NCBI GenBank assembly: GCA_017410145.1
Contig: JAFQRJ010000015.1
Coordinates: 1-64,000 of the forward strand
Length of the DNA: 64,000 nucleotides
Direction: 5' to 3'
Origin: Tyzzerella sp.
GTDB lineage: Bacteria > Bacillota > Clostridia > Lachnospirales > Lachnospiraceae
This document shows, one piece after another, positions 8,780 through 15,843 of the stretch (position 1 is the stretch's first letter; each line of letters starts with the position of its first letter). The notes under the pieces are model-generated. The model ran no database searches. It was given only the letters and a program-made list of their open reading frames with translations, and was not told the origin of the DNA. A program made the position numbers and the translations under genes.

Positions 8780-8796
8780 TGCATTCTTTTGTTGTT
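8766..8796 (+). terminator. Terminator overlapping the folA stop codon
   Basis: AAAGAATGCA (8766-8775) pairs perfectly with TGCATTCTTT (8780-8789) around a GTAA loop that contains the first part of the stop codon; a T-rich tail follows. Confidence 0.85.
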
Positions 8797-8808
8797 TTAT
8801 AAGGGGTG

Positions 8809-8838
8809 TTGACAAGTATACTCCTTTGGGAGTATAGT
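8809..8838 (+). promoter_or_regulatory. Promoter of the DUF3990/XRE operon
   Basis: TTGACA (8809-8814), an 18-base spacer, TATAGT (8833-8838). The spacer contains a palindrome described separately. Confidence 0.8.
8817..8836 (+). promoter_or_regulatory. Probable operator, 8-base inverted repeat between -35 and -10
   Basis: TATACTCC (8817-8824) and GGAGTATA (8829-8836) form a perfect inverted repeat with a 4-base centre. The right arm overlaps the -10 box. A bound repressor would block RNA polymerase. The HTH protein of the same operon is the obvious candidate, as in autoregulated toxin-antitoxin operons. Confidence 0.65.
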
Positions 8839-8863
8839 AGTGTTAGAAATGGAGATGATATAT

Positions 8864-9553
8864 ATGAAAAGGAAATTGTATCATGGTTCGCAAAATATAA
8901 TAGAAAAACCGGCCTGGGGTTATGGGAAAAAATATAATGATTATGGTTTAGGCTTTTATTGTACTGAAAATATGGATATGGCAAAGGAGTGGGGCGTTTT
9001 TGCGAACAAAGATGGTTTCGCCAATTGCTATGAATTAGAATGTGACGGACTTAGGATACTAGATTTGAATAGTGAAGATTATTGTATTCTCCATTGGCTC
9101 ACTATTCTTTTGCAGAACAGAGAATTCGACATTCCAAGTGGTCTTGCATTGGAGGCTAAAGAGTATTTGTTAAAGTATTTTTCTGTAGATTATGAGAGTT
9201 TTGATGCCATTATAGGATATCGTGCAGACGATAGTTATTTTTCTTTTGCGCAAGATTTTATTAATGGAGCAATTTCTTACAGGCAATTGAACTGGGCAAT
9301 GCATTTGGGGAAATTGGGGCAACAGTTTGTTTTGAAAAGTAAAAAAGCTTTTGAACAAATAGAGTATCTTGGTTACGAAGTCGCAGACAGTGGCGAATGG
9401 TATGCGAAGAAGATGGTTCGTGATAAAACTGCCAGAAGGGAATATTTTGATATTGATCGAAATCGTTACAAAAAAGGAGATATTTACATCATACAGATTA
9501 TAGATGAGGAGATGAAAGCAAATGATTTGCGCTTACGACAAAGTTTATCTTGA
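8864..9553 (+). CDS. DUF3990-family protein, probable ADP-ribosyltransferase-fold toxin
   Basis: 229 residues from the ATG at 8864; this start has GGAG 9 bases upstream, while a GTG at 8840 would overlap the promoter. The opening KLYHGSQNII, then KKYNDYGLGFYCTENMDMAKEW, matches the DUF3990 pattern: a YHGS motif with a glycine-phenylalanine-Y-x-T block, as in the ADP-ribosyltransferase fold. No signal peptide. The next gene overlaps its end by 32 bases and encodes a helix-turn-helix protein, so a toxin with its regulator/antitoxin is the best reading. Toxicity is inferred, not shown. Confidence 0.65.
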   Translation: MKRKLYHGSQNIIEKPAWGYGKKYNDYGLGFYCTENMDMAKEWGVFANKDGFANCYELECDGLRILDLNSEDYCILHWLTILLQNREFDIPSGLALEAKEYLLKYFSVDYESFDAIIGYRADDSYFSFAQDFINGAISYRQLNWAMHLGKLGQQFVLKSKKAFEQIEYLGYEVADSGEWYAKKMVRDKTARREYFDIDRNRYKKGDIYIIQIIDEEMKANDLRLRQSLS

Positions 9554-10163
9554 TTGTGCTAAAAGGGTGCTTGGAAGAATGTTGGATTTCGCTGTGTATG
9601 ATTTGAAATATAGTATACAAGAATTTTTTTCTTTATTTATTAAATCAGGAGTAGCAGAACGCTTTGGGAAAGGTGATTATACGATTTTGGCAGGGAAGTC
9701 TGGCGTTGAAGTTGCCTATGAAGTTTTGGAAAAAATGCAGATTGATGTGGAGCGTACTGCGCCTAAATATGTCGTCAACCGAAGTGAGGAATATTGGACG
9801 GGTTGGGCGCTGGCGCATTATCAGTGGGAAACAGCATTGAGTTTTGAAGAGATTGAGAAATTTATTCCCATTCATTATGTGAAGGCTCTGTATTCACCTT
9901 ACCACGAGATGGACATCAAACATTTTATAGAAAAAATGAATGATTTATATCGGGAGGCTAAACCGGATACGAATTTAAAGACCAAACGGAAACAGGTTGG
10001 CCTTAGTCAGAGTGAATTAGCTAAAATTTCCGGGATTCCTGTTAGAACCATTCAGCAATATGAGCAAAGACAGAAGAATATCAATAAAGCGCAGGTGGAG
10101 TATTTATTTAAATTGTCGAATGCGTTGGGATGTAGTGTGGAATGTTTAATGGAAAAGGTTTGA
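9522..10163 (+). CDS. XRE-family helix-turn-helix protein with N-terminal antitoxin-like domain
   Basis: 213 residues. The C-terminal about 60 residues form a Cro/CI-type HTH (LKTKRKQVGLSQSELAKISG, then TIQQYEQRQKNI). The N-terminal about 90 residues, with FFSLFIKSGVAERFGKGDY and LAGKSGVEVAYEVLEKM, resemble small DUF3791-type proteins often encoded beside DUF3990 genes. It overlaps the preceding gene by 32 bases, indicating translational coupling. Probable role: bind the toxin and repress the operon through the palindrome at 8817-8836. Its stop codon lies inside the -35 box of the ilvB promoter. Confidence 0.65.
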   Translation: MICAYDKVYLDCAKRVLGRMLDFAVYDLKYSIQEFFSLFIKSGVAERFGKGDYTILAGKSGVEVAYEVLEKMQIDVERTAPKYVVNRSEEYWTGWALAHYQWETALSFEEIEKFIPIHYVKALYSPYHEMDIKHFIEKMNDLYREAKPDTNLKTKRKQVGLSQSELAKISGIPVRTIQQYEQRQKNINKAQVEYLFKLSNALGCSVECLMEKV

Positions 10164-10188
10164 CAAACCACCCAGAAAATCTTATAAT
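10160..10188 (+). promoter_or_regulatory. Consensus promoter of ilvB
   Basis: TTGACA (10160-10165), 17-base spacer, TATAAT (10183-10188): both boxes match the vegetative sigma consensus exactly. The TGA stop of the upstream gene (10161-10163) is part of the -35 box. Confidence 0.88.
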
Positions 10189-10225
10189 TCTTTAGATACG
10201 TTAGATTTATGAAAAGAGGCGACAT

Positions 10226-11953
10226 ATGAAGAAAATTTCAGGAAATAAATTGTTTGTCAAGGCGCTGAAGGAAGAAGGAGTAGATGTTCTTTTCGGGTAT
10301 CCGGGGGCATGTACCATCGACATCAGCGATGAACTATATAAGCAGGATTATACAAGAGTCATATTACCAAGACATGAGCAGGCGCTTATTCACGCAGCAG
10401 ATGCTTATGCACGTTCCACAGGAAAAGTAGGTGTATGCTTGGTTACCAGCGGTCCGGGGGCAACGAATCTGGTTACAGGTATTGCTACGGCAAACTATGA
10501 CAGTGTGCCATTGGTATGCTTTACCGGTCAGGTAGCGAGACATTTGATCGGAAATGATGCATTTCAAGAGGTCGATATTGTAGGTATTACAAGAAGCATT
10601 TGCAAATACGGTATTACGGTACAACGCAGAGAAGATTTGGGTAGAATTATCAAAGAAGCATTCCACATTGCAAGAACAGGAAGACCGGGTCCGGTTGTGG
10701 TGGACCTTCCAAAAGATGTGATGGCAGAGCTTGGAGATGCGGAGTATCCGGAAACAGTAAATATTCGCGGTTACAAACCAAATCCGGGATTACATATCGG
10801 ACAGCTTAAGCGTGCCATCAAGATGCTTAAAAAGGCAGAGAAACCATTGTTTTTAGCAGGTGGTGGTGTGAATATCGCAGATGCCAATGAGAACTTTACA
10901 AAGCTTGTAGATAAGACACAGATTCCGGTTGTTACAACCATTATGGGTAGAGGGGCCATTCCAACCGACCATCCATTATTTATCGGAAATCTTGGTATGC
11001 ATGGGGCCTATGCTGCAAATATGGCAGTAGGAGAATGTGATCTATTATTCTCTATCGGAACCAGATTTAACGACAGAATTACCGGGAAACTTCATGAATT
11101 TGCGCCAAATGCAGAGATAGTACATATTGATATTGATACCGGTTCTATTTCAAGAAATGTAAGTGTGGATATTCCAATTGTTGCAGATGCAAAGGAAGCC
11201 ACAGAAAAGATGCTGGAATATGTGGAAGAAAATAAGAGGCCGGAATGGCTTGCGCAGATTAATGCTTGGAAAGAGGAGCATCCTCTGATGATGAAGAATC
11301 AAAACAAACTGACTCCTCAAAAGATTATCGAAACCATTAATGAAACATTTGATGAGGCAATTGTTGTTACAGACGTTGGACAACACCAAATGTTTACAAC
11401 ACAATATTTGGCATTGAATGAAAAGAAACAACTGTTAACATCCGGTGGTCTTGGAACCATGGGTTACGGTTTTCCGGGAGCAATCGGTGCACAGATTGGC
11501 AATCCGGATGTGCCGGTTATCATGATTTCCGGGGACGGTGGAATGCAGATGAACATTCAAGAGTTTGCAACAGCAGTTCTTCAAGAATTGCCGGTTATCT
11601 TGTGTGTATTTAATAACACTTACCTTGGTATGGTTCGTCAATGGCAGAAATTATTCTATGGCAAACGTTATTCCATGACCTGTCTACGCGCAGGAAAGGT
11701 CTGTGATGGGAAATGCGGCACAGAAGGTTGTGAATGTCCGCCATACACACCGGACTTTGTAAAATTGGCTGAAAGCTACGGAGCAAAAGGTATGCGTGTA
11801 TTTAACCCGGAAGATGTAAAGGCAGCATTTGAAGAGGCTCGTAAGAATACGAAAACACCTACTCTTATTGAGTTTATTATTGATCCGGAAGATTTGGTAT
11901 ACCCAATGGTAAAACCGGGGGGAACCTTAGAAGATTTGATTATGGACTGTTAG
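10226..11953 (+). CDS. ilvB: Acetolactate synthase, large (catalytic) subunit
   Basis: ThDP-dependent enzyme joining two pyruvates (or pyruvate and 2-oxobutyrate), first common step of valine, leucine and isoleucine synthesis. 575 residues. Seen: FGYPGACT, catalytic Glu51 in PRHEQ, VTSGPGATNLVTGIA, and the ThDP/Mg motif from SGDGGMQMN to CVFNNTY. A Cys-rich insert with Cys486, 493, 497, 502 and 504 lies between KRYSMT and YTPDFVKLAESYG, where most homologues have a short loop; I believe related Clostridia share it but cannot check. It is followed 15 bases later by the regulatory subunit. No leucine leader or T-box is seen. Confidence 0.93.
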   Translation: MKKISGNKLFVKALKEEGVDVLFGYPGACTIDISDELYKQDYTRVILPRHEQALIHAADAYARSTGKVGVCLVTSGPGATNLVTGIATANYDSVPLVCFTGQVARHLIGNDAFQEVDIVGITRSICKYGITVQRREDLGRIIKEAFHIARTGRPGPVVVDLPKDVMAELGDAEYPETVNIRGYKPNPGLHIGQLKRAIKMLKKAEKPLFLAGGGVNIADANENFTKLVDKTQIPVVTTIMGRGAIPTDHPLFIGNLGMHGAYAANMAVGECDLLFSIGTRFNDRITGKLHEFAPNAEIVHIDIDTGSISRNVSVDIPIVADAKEATEKMLEYVEENKRPEWLAQINAWKEEHPLMMKNQNKLTPQKIIETINETFDEAIVVTDVGQHQMFTTQYLALNEKKQLLTSGGLGTMGYGFPGAIGAQIGNPDVPVIMISGDGGMQMNIQEFATAVLQELPVILCVFNNTYLGMVRQWQKLFYGKRYSMTCLRAGKVCDGKCGTEGCECPPYTPDFVKLAESYGAKGMRVFNPEDVKAAFEEARKNTKTPTLIEFIIDPEDLVYPMVKPGGTLEDLIMDC

Positions 11954-11968
11954 GAAGGAGGAAGATGC

Positions 11969-12478
11969 ATGGATTCAACAATGAAAAAAAGATGGATTTC
12001 GTTATTTGTAGAAAATCAGGTCGGTGTACTTCCTAAGATTTCCGGCCTGTTTTCAGGGAAATTATATAACTTAGACAGCTTGACAGTAGGTCCGACAGAA
12101 GACCCGACTGTTTCCAGAATGACAATCGCCACATCCAGTGATGATGAAACATTTGAACAGATTAAAAAACAATTAAACAAGATGATCGAAGTCATTAAAG
12201 TGGTAGACTTTACAGATTGTTCTGTTTGTATGAAGGAACTCCTTTATGTTAAGGTAAAGAAGATTAACCGACATGAAAAAGAAGAATTATTCCAGATTGC
12301 ACAGTCCTTCCAGGCAAGAATTGTGGATTATGGAAAGGACAGCCTGTTGTTAGAATTTGTTCATTCTGCAACAAAGAATGATGCGATTATCAAACTAATG
12401 AAAGAAGAATTCCAGTCTATCGAGGTAGTACGTGGCGGTAGCGTTGGAATCGAAGCGATAAACATGACACAAAGATAG
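11969..12478 (+). CDS. ilvN: Acetolactate synthase, small (regulatory) subunit
   Basis: 169 residues with an N-terminal ACT domain (RWISLFVENQVGVLPKISG) and a second C-terminal domain. It binds valine and modulates IlvB. The fold and length match IlvN/IlvH of Gram-positives. GGAAGGAGG lies just before the ATG at 11969. It sits 15 bases after ilvB and 11 bases before ilvE, so the three genes form one operon. Confidence 0.92.
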   Translation: MDSTMKKRWISLFVENQVGVLPKISGLFSGKLYNLDSLTVGPTEDPTVSRMTIATSSDDETFEQIKKQLNKMIEVIKVVDFTDCSVCMKELLYVKVKKINRHEKEELFQIAQSFQARIVDYGKDSLLLEFVHSATKNDAIIKLMKEEFQSIEVVRGGSVGIEAINMTQR

Positions 12479-12489
12479 GAGAAAACAAC

Positions 12490-13515
12490 ATGAGTAACAA
12501 ACAAATTGATTGGGCAAACCTAGGTTTTGGATATATTCAGACAGATAAAAGATATGTTTCAAACTTCAAAGATGGCGCATGGGATGAAGGCGGTCTTACA
12601 GAAGATGCAAACATTGTGTTAAATGAATGTGCAGGTGTTCTTCAATATGCACAGACCATTTTTGAAGGATTAAAAGCATATCGCACAGAAGACGGACGTA
12701 TTGTAACATTCCGTCCGGACCTGAACGCAAAGCGTATGGTTGACAGTGCAAAGAGATTGGAAATGCCGGTATTTCCGGAAGAAAAATTTATCGAAGCAGT
12801 AGAACAGGTTGTGGCGGCAAATGCAGATTTTGTGCCACCATACGGCTCAGGTGCAACCATGTACCTTCGTCCATATATGTTTGGAAGCAACCCGGTAATA
12901 GGTGTAAAACCGGCAAGTGAATATCAATTCCGTATCTTTGCAACACCGGTTGGACCTTACTTTAAAGGCGGCGCAAAACCGATTACGATTAGAGTGTGTG
13001 ATTTTGACCGTGCGGCTCCGCATGGAACAGGTCATATTAAGGCAGGTCTTAACTACGCCATGAGTTTGCATGCAATTGTTGATGCACACAATCAGGGATA
13101 TGATGAAAATATGTATCTTGACTCAGCTACAAGAACAAAAGTAGAAGAAACGGGTGGGGCAAACTTTATCTTCATTACAAAGGACGGTAAACTTGTGACT
13201 CCAAAATCAGATACGATCTTGCCATCTATTACAAGACGTTCTTTGTGTTATGTTGCAAAAGAGTATCTTGGCATGGAAGTGGAAGAAAGAGAAGTATTCT
13301 TTGAGGAAGTGAAGGACTTTGCAGAATGTGGTCTCTGTGGTACAGCAGCTGTTATCTCTCCGGTAGGAAAGATTGTGGACCACGGAACAGAAATCTGTCT
13401 CCCAAGCGGAATGGAAGAAATGGGACCAATTACAAAGAAATTATATGATACATTAACCGGCATCCAGATGGGCAGAATCGAAGCTCCGGAAGGATGGATT
13501 CATGAGATTAAATAG
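12490..13515 (+). CDS. ilvE: Branched-chain amino acid aminotransferase
   Basis: PLP-dependent class IV aminotransferase, last step of leucine, isoleucine and valine synthesis. 341 residues, matching the longer eukaryote-like BCAT2 group. The PLP-binding lysine is Lys184 in GTGHIKAGLNYAMS. Other marks are QTIFEGLKAYRTEDG, YLRPYMFG and EETGGANFIFI. It is the third gene of the ilvB-ilvN-ilvE operon and is followed by a terminator hairpin. Confidence 0.93.
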   Translation: MSNKQIDWANLGFGYIQTDKRYVSNFKDGAWDEGGLTEDANIVLNECAGVLQYAQTIFEGLKAYRTEDGRIVTFRPDLNAKRMVDSAKRLEMPVFPEEKFIEAVEQVVAANADFVPPYGSGATMYLRPYMFGSNPVIGVKPASEYQFRIFATPVGPYFKGGAKPITIRVCDFDRAAPHGTGHIKAGLNYAMSLHAIVDAHNQGYDENMYLDSATRTKVEETGGANFIFITKDGKLVTPKSDTILPSITRRSLCYVAKEYLGMEVEEREVFFEEVKDFAECGLCGTAAVISPVGKIVDHGTEICLPSGMEEMGPITKKLYDTLTGIQMGRIEAPEGWIHEIK

Positions 13516-13531
13516 GAGAATGTTCTTTTTT

Positions 13532-13566
13532 AAGGGGGCTTAAGCGATTGCTTATGCTCCTTTTTT
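13532..13566 (+). terminator. Terminator after ilvE
   Basis: A GC-rich imperfect stem (GGGGGCTTAAGC with GCTTATGCTCC, allowing G-U pairs) followed by six T residues. Confidence 0.75.
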
Positions 13567-13585
13567 GTATCGATAAAATAAACAA

Positions 13586-13625
13586 TCTGCCATGTGAGGT
13601 GACCAAATAGCTTTAGCTTCAGGTT
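13586..13625 (+). repeat. Dispersed repeat, copy 1 (degenerate)
   Basis: The block ending TAGCTTTAGCTTCAGG is closely related to TTAGTTTTAGCTTCAGG at 28954-28999, including the preceding CTGC-AT-AGGTG part. In this copy the CACCTGC hairpin has decayed. It resembles the end of an IS200/IS605-type or miniature element, but no transposase is present. Confidence 0.45.
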
Positions 13626-13638
13626 TTGATATGGAGAT

Positions 13639-13725
13639 TGTTCGTATACAAAATAATCTTGGAAAATCTAACTCATATTATGCTGTTTTGAGTTAGAAAA
13701 ATACACATTATTTCATATACGAACA
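13639..13725 (+). repeat. Nested inverted repeat, 87 bases
   Basis: The outer arms 13639-13657 and 13707-13725 are inverted copies matching at 17 of 19 positions (TGTTCGTATA outermost). Inside them, TCTAACTCA (13667-13675) and TGAGTTAGA (13689-13697) pair perfectly. The whole could fold as one long hairpin. No gene is encoded. Confidence 0.7.
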
Positions 13726-13773
13726 AAATTTCATGAAAAACAAGAAAAATGGCTTGAATTGGGTTAGTTTTTA

Positions 13774-13993
13774 ATGAATTATTTCAAATACATACCAATA
13801 ACCGTCAGGTTTGCTTATGCAAGTAGTGCAATTTCTGATGCTGTTCAGAACACATATACAACTTACAGCTACTATATCTATTCGTAATTATGTTATCGGA
13901 GATATGGATGGAGACAATGAAATTACTAATCTGGACAAAGTTCGTTCGAGCAATTTTATTGTCCTATGTGTATCGATACACATCTGATTTTCA
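13774..13993 (+). pseudogene. Decayed remnant of a secreted or calcium-binding (dockerin-like) protein
   Basis: Two short frames in different phases. One, from ATG 13774, ends in TYTTYSYYIYS and stops at 13888. The overlapping other frame contains GDMDGDNEITNLDKV (about 13898-13942), which fits a dockerin/EF-hand calcium loop (D-x-D-G-D-x-x-I-T-x-x-D). No full gene can be read, so this looks like the tail of a lost gene. The rest of 13567-14100 holds only repeats; I see no other gene in it. Confidence 0.35.
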
Positions 13994-14100
13994 TGACGTT
14001 TCAGTCAAGAAGAAATTCAATTTGATGAAAACTGAAAATGGAGAGTGATGTCTATGATTGTAGTATAAAAACTATATTTACTCATGTCTATTTTCATTTA

Positions 14101-14130
14101 TTGGACTTATTTTCAATTCTGTGTTACAAT
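14101..14130 (+). promoter_or_regulatory. Promoter of the methyltransferase-hslO-nadE unit
   Basis: TTGGAC (14101-14106), 18-base spacer, TACAAT (14125-14130), about 38 bases before the ATG. Confidence 0.6.
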
Positions 14131-14167
14131 TCATAAGATAAGTATTTCTAACAAGAAAGGGCAGTAT

Positions 14168-14929
14168 ATGGACGCATACACAAGCTTTGCTTCTGTCTAT
14201 GATACCTTTATGGATAACATTCCATACGAGGAGTGGGCAGAGTATTTAATCGGACTTTTAAAAGAATATGGTATTCATGATGGTCTTGTGCTAGACTTGG
14301 GGTGCGGAACCGGCAACATGACGGAACTTCTGGCGCAAGTTGGCTATGATATGATTGGGATTGATAATGCAGAGGACATGCTGGAAATTGCGATGGAAAA
14401 ACGCGAAGAATCCGGACATGATATTTTATATCTCTTACAGGATATGCGAGAGTTTGAACTGTACGGAACGGTAAAAGCTATTGTCAGCATCTGCGATTCC
14501 ATCAATTACATTACAGAGGAAGAAGACTTGTTAGAAGTATTTCGATTGGCGAATAATTATCTGGATCCGAAAGGAATCTTTATCTTTGATTTCAACACGG
14601 TCTACAAATATAGCGAAGTGTTAGGCAATCAGACAATTGCAGAAGACAGGGATGAATGTAGCTTTATTTGGGATAATTATTACTATGAGGATGAGCAGAT
14701 AAACGAATATGAATTAAGCTTATTTATCAAAGAAGCTGATTCGGATTTGTATCGGAAATATCAAGAAACACATTTCCAAAAGGCTTATGATTTGGAAACA
14801 ATAAAAGGACTGATTGAAAGGTCTGGTCTGGAATATATAACAGCATATGATGCGTTTACGAAGAATGCACCTACGAAAACTAGCGAACGTATTTATATGG
14901 TGGCACGAGAATGTGGTAAATGTGTATAA
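14168..14929 (+). CDS. Class I SAM-dependent methyltransferase
   Basis: 253 residues from ATG 14168. This start has AAGAAAGGG upstream and lies after the promoter; a longer frame begins before the promoter and is rejected. The SAM-binding motif I is VLDLGCGTGN at residues 41-50, then MIGIDNAEDML (motif II) and a CDSINYI stretch. The N-terminus, YTSFASVYDTFMDNIPYEEW, is typical of a family common in Firmicutes whose substrate is unknown. Followed 23 bases later by hslO. The substrate cannot be inferred. Confidence 0.82.
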   Translation: MDAYTSFASVYDTFMDNIPYEEWAEYLIGLLKEYGIHDGLVLDLGCGTGNMTELLAQVGYDMIGIDNAEDMLEIAMEKREESGHDILYLLQDMREFELYGTVKAIVSICDSINYITEEEDLLEVFRLANNYLDPKGIFIFDFNTVYKYSEVLGNQTIAEDRDECSFIWDNYYYEDEQINEYELSLFIKEADSDLYRKYQETHFQKAYDLETIKGLIERSGLEYITAYDAFTKNAPTKTSERIYMVARECGKCV

Positions 14930-14952
14930 TTTAGATAGACGGGAGAAATAGT

Positions 14953-15831
14953 ATGAGTGATTATATTGTAAGAGCAACGGCAGCAAATAGCCAAGTACGT
15001 GCGTTTGCGGCGACAACAAGAGATGTAGTAGAGACAGCGCGTGCAGCACATGGGACAAGTCCTGTGGCAACGGCAGCACTTGGAAGACTTTTGACAGCAG
15101 GAAGTCTTATGGGAAGCATGATGAAAAACGAAAAGGATATGCTGACCATTAAGATTCAATGTGACGGTCCGATTAAAGGACTTACGGTGACAGCAGATGT
15201 GCACGGGAATGTAAAGGGATTTGTAGAAGAACCTATGGTGATTCTGCCGGCAAGCGAGAAAGGCAAACTGGATGTAGCCAAAGCTTTGGGATTAGGTGTA
15301 TTAAGTGTGATCAAAGATATGGGACTGAAAGAGCCATATGTTGGAGATACTATTTTAACAACCAGTGAGATTGCAGAAGACTTGACTTATTATTTTGCAA
15401 CATCGGAGCAAGTACCATCTTCCGTTGGACTTGGGGTGTTGATGGAGAAAGACAACACCGTAAAACAGGCGGGTGGATTTATTATCCAGGTCATGCCGTT
15501 TGTAGAAGATGCAGTGTTGGATAAATTGGAGGCAAATATTGCAAATTTGGAACCGGTTACAAGCATGCTGGATAAAGGCATGACACCGGAGCAGATTTTG
15601 GAAACGGTACTAGACGGCATGGATGTGGAATTTAACGATACAATGCCGACCAAGTTCCAATGCAATTGTTCGAAAGAACGTGTGGAAAAAGCATTAATCA
15701 GTATTGGCAGAAAAGATATTCAGGAAATGATTGACGATGGCAAAGAGATTGAAATGCATTGTCATTTCTGCAATACCAGTTATCAGTTTTCCGTGGAGGA
15801 ATTAAAGGAAATTTTAAAGAAAAGCAGATAG
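14953..15831 (+). CDS. hslO: Redox-regulated chaperone Hsp33
   Basis: Cytoplasmic holdase activated by oxidation. 292 residues, usual length. The C-terminal zinc/redox switch is complete: Cys237-x-Cys239 and Cys270-x-x-Cys273. The N-terminal domain has the typical AAHGTSPVATAALGR and IKIQCDGPI-x-GLTV segments. It sits between a methyltransferase and nadE; nadE starts 12 bases after its stop, so these appear co-transcribed. Confidence 0.95.
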   Translation: MSDYIVRATAANSQVRAFAATTRDVVETARAAHGTSPVATAALGRLLTAGSLMGSMMKNEKDMLTIKIQCDGPIKGLTVTADVHGNVKGFVEEPMVILPASEKGKLDVAKALGLGVLSVIKDMGLKEPYVGDTILTTSEIAEDLTYYFATSEQVPSSVGLGVLMEKDNTVKQAGGFIIQVMPFVEDAVLDKLEANIANLEPVTSMLDKGMTPEQILETVLDGMDVEFNDTMPTKFQCNCSKERVEKALISIGRKDIQEMIDDGKEIEMHCHFCNTSYQFSVEELKEILKKSR

Positions 15832-15843
15832 GGGGCTTTGAAG

